From a bacterium (lineage in GTDB: Bacteria > Planctomycetota > Planctomycetia > Planctomycetales > Planctomycetaceae), in contig WGME01000011.1 of NCBI GenBank assembly GCA_016125225.1, positions 1 to 64,000 of the forward strand: 64,000 nucleotides of DNA. The letters run 5' to 3'. The position numbers were made by a program, and so were the translations under genes. The notes beneath the pieces were generated by a model. It was given only the letters and a program-made list of their open reading frames with translations. It did no database searches and was not told the origin of the DNA. Positions within the stretch are counted from its first letter, which is position 1. Every line of letters begins with the position of its first letter. Shown piece after piece: positions 35,685 through 46,735 of this stretch.

Positions 35685-37081
35685 AACGGACCTTTCTACT
35701 GTGGCTGGCTGCTGCACAGGCCGGCATTCAGGCCAACGGGCAGGAGACCAGAACCGAGCCTGCTCCCACGGCTGTGCTTGAAGTGTCCGGGGCGAATCAG
35801 GTCGAACGGATCGGTCTGGCTGTCACGATCGATGGCCTGCCGTACGATCAATACTGGACGCAGACTTTCGATGCGTTGTTTGACTTCGCGGACGTTGATG
35901 CCGATGGTGCCATCACTGCGGCGGAAATCCGCTGGCTTCCCTCGGCGAGGGCCGTGCGGTTATCGCTGGGAAACGCGTTTACGCCGCCGGTGGCACCCAT
36001 CGAGTCACTGACCGAGATCACCGCGAGTGATGCAGCCTCCGCGAGCCGAACCGATCTGCATCAATACTATCGGCGTCATCATGCCGGGGTGCTGCCGATG
36101 GGTTATGGCACATTGGCGAACACCAGCATCTTGACCAAGGCGCTGATGGATGCGCTTGATGCCGATCGGAATGGTCGCCTGTCTCATCCGGAACTGACCG
36201 AGGCTGTTACCGCTTTGCGGCAGTTCGATACCAACGATGACGAATTGATCGGCGTGGGTGAGTTGGTGCCTCATGGAACTTATCCCGGTAACGCCGCCGC
36301 TAACCCGTTGTTGTCCGGGACAGACATCAAAGTAACGGCAGAGGGCAAGCGACCTTGGGTTGTTCGCCGTTTGGATATTCCCGCGGAGGCGGTGAAGTCG
36401 CCGGGCATCTCTTCCATCTGGCAGATTGCCATTACGGGCGAGTTGCAAGCGTCGCAGTTGGCGATTCATGCCCCGCTCTACTGTGAAGCCTGGAGCGTGC
36501 CGGGACCGCTGCCGCAACTCTTTTCCGAATTTCATTCAGAGATGTTGCAACCTATCCCCGAGCCACCGCCCAACGAAGCCGAGCAGAGCCGCCGCAATCG
36601 CCGCGATACTCGTGCCTGGTTAACGCCGTTGGTTGATCGCGACGGCAATGGCGAAGCCTCACCCGCCGAAATCGAAGCCTGGCTGGCCGTGCAACGGCAA
36701 ATTGTGCACGGCCAACTACTGATCAGCCTGTATCACGGCGGCGGGCTGTTCGAACTCATCGACACGAATCACGATGCCGGTTTGTCGGTGCGTGAACTGC
36801 GGGAACTTTGGAAACAGCTCCAGGCGGCCGGATGCACCGAGGGAGACGATGTTGACATCAATCGCATTCCCGAAGTTGTCTTTCTGGTCGTCAGCCAGGG
36901 ATACCCCACGAATTTCCACACGGGAGCACCCTCGGTGATCGATTGGTTCCGGACGATGGACCGCAATGGTGATGGCGACGTTTCCCGCCGGGAATTTACC
37001 GGCTCACTCGCAGCGTTCAGCCGGCTCGATCAGGATCAAGATGAGCTGATCTCGCCGAGTGAAGCCGCCACTGTGAAATAG
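35681..37081 (+). CDS. EF-hand domain protein
   Basis: DVDADGAITAAEI, DADRNGRLSHPEL, DRDGNGEASPAEI, DRNGDGDVSRREF, DQDQDELISPSEA. Confidence 0.88.
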   Translation: MKRTFLLWLAAAQAGIQANGQETRTEPAPTAVLEVSGANQVERIGLAVTIDGLPYDQYWTQTFDALFDFADVDADGAITAAEIRWLPSARAVRLSLGNAFTPPVAPIESLTEITASDAASASRTDLHQYYRRHHAGVLPMGYGTLANTSILTKALMDALDADRNGRLSHPELTEAVTALRQFDTNDDELIGVGELVPHGTYPGNAAANPLLSGTDIKVTAEGKRPWVVRRLDIPAEAVKSPGISSIWQIAITGELQASQLAIHAPLYCEAWSVPGPLPQLFSEFHSEMLQPIPEPPPNEAEQSRRNRRDTRAWLTPLVDRDGNGEASPAEIEAWLAVQRQIVHGQLLISLYHGGGLFELIDTNHDAGLSVRELRELWKQLQAAGCTEGDDVDINRIPEVVFLVVSQGYPTNFHTGAPSVIDWFRTMDRNGDGDVSRREFTGSLAAFSRLDQDQDELISPSEAATVK

Positions 37082-37111
37082 CCACTACGATTCGCGATCC
37101 CATGGCGTTCG

Positions 37112-39349
37112 TCATTCCGGCTGCCACAGCGTAGCGATTTCTGCTGGCGACAAGGCTCGCAGGAAGATCGCGATTTCATCCAATCGGCCTTCCCAGTTTG
37201 AGTTGTTGTCGCAACGGCCACCCAGGAAAAGTTCTTCCAGGGATGCCAGTTCGGCGGCTGACGCTGTCGTCTCAATCTCGGGTGTGGTCTGACCATTCAG
37301 GTGAATGCGCACCGTTGCACCATCTCGCACAAATACTACATGATTCCAGGTCCAACGCAGGATCTCGGTCTGGCCGCCGAGAATCTCGCCGCTGTCACCG
37401 AACTGATAGATCAGTCGCCCCGGATGGTCTGAGTTGCCGCCGATGCCCACGTGATCCATCGAACCCATCAAGACTTGATTTTCGCCTCGGGAAAGGAACC
37501 AGCCTGCGACATCGCGACCATCGGCGGGCATGCCATTCCAGAGGCACAAAGCGACCGAATACTGATCACCCATCTCGGCAAAGCGGGTTCGCAATCGATT
37601 GCCGACAAAATGTGCCGCGCGATTGGTTTCCCCTGTTTCGCAGTAGTGATTCGACAGTGGGCCTGCCAGGAAGTAGGCGACTTGCGGTTCATAGATGCCA
37701 TCGTGCTCATGCCCCGACACATCTTTAGCTCGCGGACCGGCGAATTCATCGAGCCGATAATAGGCCGTGGGTTTCAATTGCAGCAAGGCCTTAGCGGCGG
37801 GACCTTGCGATGATACATACAGCTTGCGTGGCTGGCCCGCCACGTTCTGCAGAAGCCCAATCGCCGCAGCGGTAATTTTCGGTTCCGCCTGCACTTCCAG
37901 CCCTGCCGATCGCGCGGCCCATGTGTTGTAGCCACCGAGCAAATGCTGTTCGGGCGGGGGGATGTAACCATCGCCGCCGTTGGCCAGTTCAATCACCATG
38001 GTTTTCGGCAGCGGACTTTGCAACTTGATCTTCAGGCCCGTGAGTGCATAGGTTTCATTGGGCGTGGTGGCGATCGCGATGTTACCGATCCGTAATGCCT
38101 GAACCACCACTTCGGTCTCCTGCAGTTGATGAAGCAGAACCTGCTCGCGCGCGTAGACTTCGGTCGTATCTTTCGGCAAGCGGTCTCCCATCTCGGCAAC
38201 AATCCGCTGAGCCCACTCGAGCCGCTGTTGGTCAGGAACTCGATACTTCAAGGGAATCCGCGTCTCGGCCATAGCCAAATCGACATCGGACCGGTACTCG
38301 ATTTTCTGGTAGGCCTGCCATGCCAGGTCGAGCAGCCCCGTGGTAAACGATTCGATGGTGTGCTGATTCTGTGGAGCGTCGGGTTGCGTGTAATCCCGTC
38401 GCCAGATGTCGCCACTGCAGCCGTGCGACATGATGCCGACGAAGGACGGAGATCCCTCAGTGGGATTGGGAGACAAACGCTCTTTCAGCCCCTCGCAGAA
38501 CAAACCGAAATAGTCCGCACTGATGTCCTTGTCGCCAAAGTAGTGCATGGAAAAATTCGCGAGGACTGCCAACGGACGTCCATCCAGCGACTGCAAGGCG
38601 ATCAGGGACAAATCGGGATCTTCCGGACCGGATTCGCCCACCACATCGTCCCAGTTACGACCGGCGTGCATGTTGGCCCGTAATGTCTTGTTGCCGAATG
38701 GATCTTCCGCAATGCGGTCGGGTCGCCGAATCCAGCGACGTAAGGCGGTGAAGTCCGCGGCATTGATCACACCAAACCCGACTTTGGCGGGTTCCAGGTG
38801 GCCGCGAGCCTGTTGAATCGCTTCTACCAGCTTCTGCCGCAGAAACGGGACATAGACCGGATCGGCCTCGGTGCCCAGGCAACCCATAGCAGCCCCTGCG
38901 GAATGCGTATGCGTTGCCGAAATCAGAATGCGGTCGGGACGCATGCCCGTTGCCACCGAAGTGAGTTGCTTAACGTCATCCAGCAGGTCGCGCGGCAGCA
39001 TGCAACTGTCGACAACCACGATGGCCAACTGTTCGTGATCATCGGCGAGAACGATGGCCCGCGCATGCAATCGCGTATGCACCACTCCGACGGACCGCGA
39101 TAACATGCCCCCGTTAACAATCACGGGGAGTTGATCGGGCGTCACATCGACCACGGCGGACCCAGCCCGGAATTCCGCCTGAGCAAAAGGAGTCACCGCG
39201 AAGACGAAAATTATCAGCAGAACAAATTTCAGCACCAGCATGGCCTTTCCAGTGAAGCTCGATTGTCGACGACGTTCAGCGTCCTGTCCGTTCTTTGCCC
39301 CATTCCACCGCGAGTTCCACCAGCACCCGCACCGCCGTTTCCATCTCAT
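37112..39349 (-). CDS. Neutral/alkaline ceramidase-like protein with C-terminal LamG-like domain
   Basis: AEFRAGSAVVDVTPDQLPVIVNGG...ILISATHTHSAGAAMGCLG; HLNGQTTPEIETTASAAELASLEELFLGGR. Confidence 0.75.
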   Translation of the reverse strand: MRWKRRCGCWWNSRWNGAKNGQDAERRRQSSFTGKAMLVLKFVLLIIFVFAVTPFAQAEFRAGSAVVDVTPDQLPVIVNGGMLSRSVGVVHTRLHARAIVLADDHEQLAIVVVDSCMLPRDLLDDVKQLTSVATGMRPDRILISATHTHSAGAAMGCLGTEADPVYVPFLRQKLVEAIQQARGHLEPAKVGFGVINAADFTALRRWIRRPDRIAEDPFGNKTLRANMHAGRNWDDVVGESGPEDPDLSLIALQSLDGRPLAVLANFSMHYFGDKDISADYFGLFCEGLKERLSPNPTEGSPSFVGIMSHGCSGDIWRRDYTQPDAPQNQHTIESFTTGLLDLAWQAYQKIEYRSDVDLAMAETRIPLKYRVPDQQRLEWAQRIVAEMGDRLPKDTTEVYAREQVLLHQLQETEVVVQALRIGNIAIATTPNETYALTGLKIKLQSPLPKTMVIELANGGDGYIPPPEQHLLGGYNTWAARSAGLEVQAEPKITAAAIGLLQNVAGQPRKLYVSSQGPAAKALLQLKPTAYYRLDEFAGPRAKDVSGHEHDGIYEPQVAYFLAGPLSNHYCETGETNRAAHFVGNRLRTRFAEMGDQYSVALCLWNGMPADGRDVAGWFLSRGENQVLMGSMDHVGIGGNSDHPGRLIYQFGDSGEILGGQTEILRWTWNHVVFVRDGATVRIHLNGQTTPEIETTASAAELASLEELFLGGRCDNNSNWEGRLDEIAIFLRALSPAEIATLWQPE

Positions 39350-40526
39350 CGAGGCTGGCCCATTCGAGCGGCGAATGCGGATTGTGCTGACCCGTGCTCA
39401 GATTCGGGCAGGGTAGTCCTTTCGCGGTCAGCAGCGAACCGTCGGTCCCACCGCGAATGATTGAACGCTTCGGTTCGATGCCGATCGCTCGCATTGCAGC
39501 TTCCGCTTTGGGTATCGCTCGGGGTTCCTTCACCAGGCCTTCGCGCATGTTGCGGTACTGATGGCGCGTGGTCACTTCGATGCTTGCCCGGGGATATTCC
39601 GCACGTAGCGTCACAGCGATGGCTTCCAGCAACCGGGCCTGTTCGCCAAGGGCATCTGTCTCAAAGTCGCGAAGAATCAACCGGGCCGAGGCTTCTGCCA
39701 CGCCCCCTTCAACGTGATACGGATGCATGAAGCCCTGCCGACCATCGGTGGTTTCCGGTGACAGGCATGCCGTCGGCAAGCGCGATAGAAACTCGCTGAG
39801 GATTCGGATGGCGTTGACCATCGTTCCCTTGCCGATGGAGGGATGCGTATTGATTCCCTTGACCGTGATGATGGCTTGATCGGCCGAGAAGGTTTCCCCG
39901 TCGATCTCTCCCTGCCCGCCCCCATCGAGCGTGTATCCACAGATCGCGTTGAGTTTCTCGAGATCCAGCTTTTCGACCCCGCGACCAATTTCTTCATCAC
40001 AGGTGAAGCAGAGCCGCATGGGACTATGCGTGCGATCCAGATTCAACAATCGCTCGGCGGCCGTCATGATCACCGCGACTCCGGCCTTATCATCGCCCCC
40101 TAACAGGGTGTGGCCATCGGTAGTGATTAGCGTATGGCCGAGGCATTTTGTCAGCTCCGGATTCTCGGCGACACGAATCACCTTGCTGGTATCGCCCGGA
40201 AGCACCAGGTCACGTCCATCATAATTGGTGACGACCTGCGGCTTCACATTCGTCGAAGAGTATTCCGGCGAAGTATCGACATGTGCCACGAGGGCGAACA
40301 TCGGCGAGGCTTGCGAGGTAGTCCCCGGCACGGTCGCCATGACGATGCCGAACTCATCGATCGAGACATCGACCAGCCCCAGCGACCGGCACTCTTCCGC
40401 CAGCATCCGGCTCAGTTCGAGTTGTTTCGCTGTGCTGGGGTACGTGGGGCTGGTCTCATCCGATTGCGTATCAATCCGGACATACCGCAAAAAGCGTTCA
40501 AGCAACGAATTCATAGCGAATTTCAA
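39276..40526 (-). CDS. pepT: Peptidase T
   Basis: LERFLRYVRIDTQSDETSPTYPSTAKQLELSRMLAEE...TDGHTLLGGDDKAGVAVIMTAAERL...IIRGGTDGSLLTAKGLPCPNLSTG. Confidence 0.92.
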   Translation of the reverse strand: MKFAMNSLLERFLRYVRIDTQSDETSPTYPSTAKQLELSRMLAEECRSLGLVDVSIDEFGIVMATVPGTTSQASPMFALVAHVDTSPEYSSTNVKPQVVTNYDGRDLVLPGDTSKVIRVAENPELTKCLGHTLITTDGHTLLGGDDKAGVAVIMTAAERLLNLDRTHSPMRLCFTCDEEIGRGVEKLDLEKLNAICGYTLDGGGQGEIDGETFSADQAIITVKGINTHPSIGKGTMVNAIRILSEFLSRLPTACLSPETTDGRQGFMHPYHVEGGVAEASARLILRDFETDALGEQARLLEAIAVTLRAEYPRASIEVTTRHQYRNMREGLVKEPRAIPKAEAAMRAIGIEPKRSIIRGGTDGSLLTAKGLPCPNLSTGQHNPHSPLEWASLDEMETAVRVLVELAVEWGKERTGR

Positions 40527-40624
40527 TGTTGGAGCCAGGCGAGCGGGGGCATTATCCCCCTGATTGTCTTTCCGATCATACGCGAATGGTTGAACAACGT
40601 GAAACGTTCCACTCCCACGGCTTA

Positions 40625-42403
40625 CTACTGACCCGACAATGCGGCCGCGACGGCGGCGCGGTACCGGGCGATATCTTCCGGCGAGAGGTCGTAGACAAAA
40701 ATCGAATAGCCAATCCGTGCGTCGGGTTCAAAGAAGCGGAAGTATCCGAAGTCGTCGATATTGGCTGTAATATCGAGGCCATCGACATCGCGCAGACGGT
40801 GCGGTCGCCCCGCGACATAGTTGACGCTGACAGCATAGCGTCCTGGTGAGGGATAGCGAGTTGGAGGCAGGTGATAGTCGTTACCGAAACCGACGGCCGA
40901 TGGCGAGACCGTGCCGAAGTAGGCCAGCTTGATCGGTTCACCGGGATGCTCATCGAGCCAGTCTTTGAGTGCGTGCAGGTCTTGACCCCAGTCGACATTG
41001 GAATCGACGAGATGCTGCCAGCCATTCGCGGGACCACCAGCGTACTCGTTGAAGTAGGCCAGATGATGCGGATGGTATCGCAACGAGAAGGGGAGCGAGG
41101 CCGCGGCCAGCAGGATCACCACGGTACGGCGGGGCATCTTCTCCCAGTCGATCCAGCGGGCCGACGACGATGCTAACACGATCAGAAAGGGAAACGCGGG
41201 AAGTATGTACCGGATGCCGAGTTGATTGCCCGCTAGACTGGCCGGGACGATATAGGCCAGCACGAACATCAGCAAGAGGGCCGCCCGTTTGAGCTCTTGC
41301 CGCTCTTTGCGCTGAGCGAAAATGCTGAGCAATCCGCATAGCAGGCACGCCAGCGTTCCCAACGGCAACTTGTAAGCCAGTGCCCGCAGATAGTAATCGC
41401 GATAGCCCCCCTGGTCGGTCCATTCCCCATCGAGATAGACCGGATGCGTTGCGGTGACGGCGTGGCGCAATTGGCTCCAGCCTCGCAGGAATTCGATCGG
41501 TAGTACCAACATTCGCCAGCGCCGAATATCCCAGTTGGCTAGTGTCAAATTGTTATAAAGAAGACTGAAGATCAAACTACGGTTGGCATACTGATCCATT
41601 GCAAAGGCCAGATGAATTGCAATGAGAAGACCGAAGCCGACCAACGTGGCATAACCGATGAGTCGCTTCCAGTCCAAACCCCGGTCGTAAGGTAACAGGG
41701 TCGCTGCGACGACAGGGAGCAGTAGCAGCAACGGCAATGCTGAAAACTTGGTGACCAATGCCGCCCCGATGATCATGCCGAGCAATAGCGCTCGCCACCA
41801 GACGGGATGCTTGATCAACCAGAGTGTCGCGCAGAAGGCACCAAAGACCGCAACTGTCACCGGCAAGTCATGGGCCACAATGGCCGAGTTCGCAAGCAGG
41901 GTGGGACAACAGGCCCACAGCAACGCGGCGAGCAATCCACTCGGTGTGCCATACCACCCACGTGATAACCCGGCGACCAGCGCACCCCCGAGAATTCCCA
42001 GCGGGATGAGCATTAATCGGCCGTAAAAGTAGTAACGGCGAATGTCGTGCGGATGAGCATTCAGAAACGCATCCGCGTAGTCGTATTCATTGCTCTCCAG
42101 CATTCCGAAAGCGACATGCCCAAGCGTGGACCCCGCATCAACTTGCCCCAATGCCAGTGGCAATGCCGCCAGCATTCGAGGCAATGGTGGGTTGATGGGG
42201 TCAACCGAGTAATCGTTTGTTTGCAGATAGCGCAAACCCAGCGGCATGTGCCAGAATTCGTCGTGCGTGGGAGTCCAGCGGCGGGCACAGTCCACGGCCA
42301 ACCCCGCAGGGATCAACAGCAGCACCAGCACGATCGGCCAGAACCAGCGGTCCAACCTTGTCGCTGCTGTCAATGCGGTGTGGGGGTGGGCCGAAGACAT
42401 CAC
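40625..42403 (-). CDS. Polytopic glycosyltransferase (GT39/PMT-like)
   Basis: TPTHDEFWHMPLGLRYLQTNDYSVDPINPPLPRMLAALP and multiple TM segments. Confidence 0.75.
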   Translation of the reverse strand: MMSSAHPHTALTAATRLDRWFWPIVLVLLLIPAGLAVDCARRWTPTHDEFWHMPLGLRYLQTNDYSVDPINPPLPRMLAALPLALGQVDAGSTLGHVAFGMLESNEYDYADAFLNAHPHDIRRYYFYGRLMLIPLGILGGALVAGLSRGWYGTPSGLLAALLWACCPTLLANSAIVAHDLPVTVAVFGAFCATLWLIKHPVWWRALLLGMIIGAALVTKFSALPLLLLLPVVAATLLPYDRGLDWKRLIGYATLVGFGLLIAIHLAFAMDQYANRSLIFSLLYNNLTLANWDIRRWRMLVLPIEFLRGWSQLRHAVTATHPVYLDGEWTDQGGYRDYYLRALAYKLPLGTLACLLCGLLSIFAQRKERQELKRAALLLMFVLAYIVPASLAGNQLGIRYILPAFPFLIVLASSSARWIDWEKMPRRTVVILLAAASLPFSLRYHPHHLAYFNEYAGGPANGWQHLVDSNVDWGQDLHALKDWLDEHPGEPIKLAYFGTVSPSAVGFGNDYHLPPTRYPSPGRYAVSVNYVAGRPHRLRDVDGLDITANIDDFGYFRFFEPDARIGYSIFVYDLSPEDIARYRAAVAAALSGQ

Positions 42404-42606
42404 ACTCTCACCCTGGGAGCAACAGATTCTCTGTTACCAGCCCGCAGCGCAAGCAATGGCGCCTTCTGAGAGAGGATAAGCACACCCTTGCTCGCGCTGC
42501 GGGCTGATCGAGCGCTCTACACCGTACACGCTCTGATACCGCACGATCAACGAACAAGCCCCCGGGGTTGCCGAGGGCTTGTCTGAATCCAGGTGTCGTT
42601 CGTGCA

Positions 42607-43215
42607 TCAGGCCGGGGTCGGCGGATGTTCGGGCATGTGTTCGAGGACATGATCGATAAGGCCGTAGCTCTTGGCTTCATCAGCCATCATGAAGTTGTCA
42701 CGATCGGTATCCTGTTCAATTTTCTCCAGCGTCTGCCCGGTGTGCTTGAGATAAATCTCGTTCATCCGTCGTTTAGTACGGATGACTTCCTTGGCATGAA
42801 TCGCCAGTTCCGTGGCGGTTCCCTGCATCCCGGCGAGGGGCTGGTGAATCATGATGCGGCTGTTGGGCAGGCCATAGCGTTTGCCCTTGGCTCCGGCGGT
42901 CAGCAGCAGAGATCCCATGCTCGCACACTGGCCGATGCAGTAGGTCGCCACATCGCAGTTGATGAACTGCATGGTGTCGTAAATGGCCATGCCCGAGGTG
43001 ATTGATCCCCCCGGCGAGTTGATATAGAGATGAATGTCAGCCTTCGAATCTTCAAACTGCAGGTACAGCAACTGAGCCACGATGATGTTGGCCACATCAT
43101 CGTTAATGGCACTGCCCAGCAGAATGATGCGGTCGCGGAGCAACCGGCTGTAGATGTCCATGGCCCGCTCTTCGCGGCCGGACTTTTCGACAACGAACGG
43201 CACAAGTGATGACAT
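42607..43215 (-). CDS. clpP: ATP-dependent Clp protease proteolytic subunit
   Basis: [34 protein letters not shown]...[13 protein letters not shown]...[10 protein letters not shown]. Confidence 0.95.
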   Translation of the reverse strand: MSSLVPFVVEKSGREERAMDIYSRLLRDRIILLGSAINDDVANIIVAQLLYLQFEDSKADIHLYINSPGGSITSGMAIYDTMQFINCDVATYCIGQCASMGSLLLTAGAKGKRYGLPNSRIMIHQPLAGMQGTATELAIHAKEVIRTKRRMNEIYLKHTGQTLEKIEQDTDRDNFMMADEAKSYGLIDHVLEHMPEHPPTPA

Positions 43216-43277
43216 CGGTAAATCCGTGGGAAAGTGAACGATGGAATGAAGATTAACCGGTCCGGCCGAACACGCAG

Positions 43278-43901
43278 CTACGTCTTCGGCTTGTCATCTT
43301 TGGAAGGAATCAGGATTTCGTCAACCAGACCATATTCCTTGGATGCCCCCGCCGACAGATACCGATCGCGATCGGTATCCTTGGCGATCACATTGATGGG
43401 CTGGCCCGTATGATTCGCAAGGATACGGTTCAGCACATCACGGGTTTCCAGGATTTCTTTCGCCTGGATTTCGATGTCCGAAACCTGCCCGCCGACTTCA
43501 CCAAAGGGCTGGTGAATCATCATCTTGGCGTGAGGCAGAATAAAGCGTTTGCCTTTGGTGCCCCCAGCGACCAGCACCGCCGCACCACTCGCCGCGATCC
43601 CCACGCAGTAGGTCGCAATCGGGCACTGCAGGAACTGCATGGTGTCGTAAATGGCCATTGTGGCGGTGACCGACCCGCCCGGAGAATTGATGTAGAAGTG
43701 AATGTCCTGATGACGGTTTTCCGCCTGCAGGAACAACAGCTTCATCACCAGGAGATTGGCGCTGCCATCGTGAATCGGTCCATCGAGAAAGAGGATACGA
43801 TTCTCAAGCAGCAGATCTCCCAGGCCCATGTTACGCTGGCGGGTGTAATCGCGGCCGGCGTTCACGGCGGAACCGGCAACCGTCTGAGACCAAGACATCA
43901 T
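43278..43901 (-). CDS. clpP: ATP-dependent Clp protease proteolytic subunit, second paralog
   Basis: [30 protein letters not shown]...[16 protein letters not shown]...[14 protein letters not shown]. Confidence 0.93.
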   Translation of the reverse strand: MMSWSQTVAGSAVNAGRDYTRQRNMGLGDLLLENRILFLDGPIHDGSANLLVMKLLFLQAENRHQDIHFYINSPGGSVTATMAIYDTMQFLQCPIATYCVGIAASGAAVLVAGGTKGKRFILPHAKMMIHQPFGEVGGQVSDIEIQAKEILETRDVLNRILANHTGQPINVIAKDTDRDRYLSAGASKEYGLVDEILIPSKDDKPKT

Positions 43902-44090
43902 TCCGAAGGTCTCCCTTAAGGGTTTGGAGCCAACCGGGTCGGACGCAGCACGCGTTAACCACAGTGGACCGCCACAGCCTATTCTACCACCCCAGTAAAG
44001 GGGCCTTCTGTTGCCGCTGCGGAGACCATATCAGAGCATCGACAGACCAGTTCGTCATCCCTGACGTTGTCTCTCCGCAAAGCGGAGTTG

Positions 44091-45554
44091 TTATTCTTCC
44101 TCTGTTCCTTGAGCTTCCGGAACCGCTCCTTGACCGCAAATGGCGAGCGAGACCGCTTCGACATCGTCGGTTTGTGGTGCGGGCATCGGCACGTCGGTGT
44201 AAACAGCGCTCTTCAGGATATGGTCGACGGCTTTCCGCTCGCGAATTTGAGCTTCCAGGTTATCGATCATGCCCGATTTCATCATCCGGGCCCGCACACG
44301 CCGCGGGTTTTCACCGCGCTGCAGGGCCATCATGTAAATTTCGGAATCGACATCGGGCGGGGTCGCTTCGATGCTTTCCTTCGTGGCAATCTTGTCGAGC
44401 ACAAAGTGCTCTTTCAGAGCTTGGCGAGTCGTGGTGACCGACTTCTGTCGCAGGCTGGCTTCGCGGGCACGAATTTCCTGCGTGGTGTATCCCGCCTGCT
44501 GCATTTCCAGAATTTCGCGACGCAGGGCGTTTTCCACTTGCTTACGGACGAGCTCTTCCGGCAGCTCCCACGTGGCCGATTCGGTAATCTTTTCGAGCAC
44601 CTGACGGCGAGTCGACTGGCGTTGCTCGAACTGCAGTTGCCGCTGCAGCATGCCCTTCACCGACACACGCAGATCATCTTCCGATTCCATGTCGAGCCGA
44701 GCCAGGAATTCCTTGTTCAGCTCGGGCATGACCAATCGCTTGACCATGTTGACGTGCACTTTGACCTGCACGGTTTCGCCACGTTTTTCGACCGATTCGG
44801 CTTCCGGCGAGATCACAAGCTGAGTTTCACGCACGTCACCGGCATTCGCACCGGCCAGCAACTGGTCAAAGCCGGTCAGTTCACCATCCGGGAACCGCAA
44901 GGTCGTCTTCAGTTGCAGCGTGAGGTCATTCATCCGACGCAGCAACGTGTCGTTCCAGAGGAACTCGATGTCCGCGTTAATATAGTCGCCCGATGCAGCG
45001 GGTTCGGTTTGATCCGACAGTGTGCCGTACTGCGCAAGGAACCGCTGCAGGTAACTATCGACGTCGGCGTCGCTGATTTCACGGACCGGGCGTTCAATCG
45101 CCAAGCCACTGTAATTCGGCAGCTCGAATTCCGGCCGAACTTCGACGTCGAATTCGTACTCGAAATCACCTTCGTCCGGCAGAACGAGCGTTTCGATATC
45201 GAAATCGGGTTCGTTGATCGGGTCGAGTGAATTCTCGTCAGCCAGCTGTTCCAGGCTGGTTAACAGCACCCGCTGACGGACCTGGTCGGAGATTTCTTTC
45301 TTGAAACGGCGTTCGACCAGTTTCGCCGGAACGTGCCCCGAGCGGAAACCTGGAACAGCAGCCGATTCAGCCACTTCTTTTAAGGCGGCATCACGAAAGT
45401 GATCGATATCGGACTGAGGCACTTTCACACGAATGTGCTTGCGGCAAGGGCCAATGTTCTGGATGTCAACAGCGAGGGACATCTTGAAACCGGTGGCCGC
45501 TTCGGCCGGGGCCTCGGTCACCGCGGTAGCTTGATCGTCAGACACTGTCAGCAA
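44091..45554 (-). CDS. tig: Trigger factor
   Basis: IQNIGPCRKHIRVKVPQSDIDHF...VPGFRSGHVPAKLVERRF; precedes clpP genes. Confidence 0.92.
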   Translation of the reverse strand: MLTVSDDQATAVTEAPAEAATGFKMSLAVDIQNIGPCRKHIRVKVPQSDIDHFRDAALKEVAESAAVPGFRSGHVPAKLVERRFKKEISDQVRQRVLLTSLEQLADENSLDPINEPDFDIETLVLPDEGDFEYEFDVEVRPEFELPNYSGLAIERPVREISDADVDSYLQRFLAQYGTLSDQTEPAASGDYINADIEFLWNDTLLRRMNDLTLQLKTTLRFPDGELTGFDQLLAGANAGDVRETQLVISPEAESVEKRGETVQVKVHVNMVKRLVMPELNKEFLARLDMESEDDLRVSVKGMLQRQLQFEQRQSTRRQVLEKITESATWELPEELVRKQVENALRREILEMQQAGYTTQEIRAREASLRQKSVTTTRQALKEHFVLDKIATKESIEATPPDVDSEIYMMALQRGENPRRVRARMMKSGMIDNLEAQIRERKAVDHILKSAVYTDVPMPAPQTDDVEAVSLAICGQGAVPEAQGTEEE

Positions 45555-45671
45555 TCCTCGTTGAACTGGGGACCTGGCACAGTGCTCGACGCCGCCCCCA
45601 TTTTTCTGGGCGGGGATTGTTGCCAGGCAATCCTTGCCGGGGTTCAGCAGCTCCCCGTATCAATAAAAAAG

Positions 45672-45744
45672 AGCGGGTGACCGGACTCGAACCGGCGACA
45701 ATCACGTTGGCAACGTGATGCTCTACCAACTGAGCTACACCCGC
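45672..45744 (-). tRNA. tRNA-Gly (GCC)
   Basis: GCGGGTGTAGCTCAGTTGGTAGAGCATCACGTTGCCAACGTGATTGTCGCCGGTTCGAGTCCGGTCACCCGC. Confidence 0.96.
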
Positions 45745-46303
45745 GTCTGGCTGTGACGCCAGCGGAGATTATGGCACCCTCACCGTGAGCGTCAAGCGTC
45801 ACACGGTTCTGATTCCTCCGGAAAGCGAAACGATCTGCGGACAGACCGGCTGGAATCGGCAGTTCTCCCGCACTCGATTTCCAGGCCGAGTTCACTACAT
45901 CAGGTGACCTGCTTGGGTCGAACCGGCCCTGTTGCCTCTTCACAACGCCCGGCAACATGCCTGGGCACATATTGCAAAGTATGTCTGCGTAATTGGATAC
46001 GGCGTGTGTTCCGACTTGTGCTCCCGATTGATGTTGCGAAAAAACACCTTTGTGCAAATTGCCGCGCGCAGGTGTTGTTAACAAAAATTATCGCCAACAA
46101 AAATTACGTAACCAACAGCTATACAAGGAAATACGAAAACACAGACAGGTCGATTATTCATAAATCTGATCGCGGTTAGCGCTTTGGCATTCAGGTTGCT
46201 TTACACCCTTTCATCCTGCGAAACACGACACCACACACTCAACACAACGTGTTTCAGGGATTGTTGTTACAACCACACACCGCAGCCAGAAAGAAACGCA
46301 ACC

Positions 46304-46609
46304 ATGCCCCAGAACATCCTCGTCAAACTGTACAACGATGACGCCGGCTTTATCGTCTCGGCCGAACTCGTCTTGGTCGGCACCATCGCCGTCCTCGCCA
46401 TGGTCGTCGGACTCAGCGAAGTCTCGGAAGCCGTGAATCAGGAACTTGAAGACGTCGCTTCTGCCTTCGGCTCCATCTGCCAGACCTACGAAGTGAAGGG
46501 AGCCAAAGGCTGCAAGGGAGCCATCAACGGCAGCACCTTCACCGACCTGCAGGACAACTGCGACAACTACTGCGACATCGTCCCCCTCGACCCCGTCGGC
46601 GAACGCTAA
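46304..46609 (+). CDS. Flp-pilin-like small protein
   Basis: NDDAGFIVSAELVLVGTIAVLAMVVGLSEVSEAVNQELEDVASA. Confidence 0.6.
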   Translation: MPQNILVKLYNDDAGFIVSAELVLVGTIAVLAMVVGLSEVSEAVNQELEDVASAFGSICQTYEVKGAKGCKGAINGSTFTDLQDNCDNYCDIVPLDPVGER

Positions 46610-46688
46610 GCCGTCATGATTCGCACCCAGGGATCGCGATCCCTGGGCGTCCCTCGACACACGCTGATGACCACTACCCCATCGAAAG

Positions 46689-46720
46689 CCCACGGTTGCA
46701 CGCCGTGGGTTTTTCTTTTG
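46689..46720 (+). terminator. Rho-independent terminator
   Basis: CCCACGG-TTGCACG-CCGTGGG-TTTTTCTTTT. Confidence 0.85.
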
Positions 46721-46735
46721 TAGCTGGCAAGCGGC

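Noticed and set aside
42607-43901. Tandem clpP pair with tig as a novel system
   Set aside because: tig-clpP linkage and multiple clpP paralogs are ordinary in bacteria; both copies keep Ser/His motifs.
44067-45230. Long plus-strand ORF (387 aa) opposite tig, and similar shadow ORFs (e.g. 32812-33711, 883-1455)
   Set aside because: Antisense to clear genes and enriched in composition typical of reverse reading frames; no domain signal.
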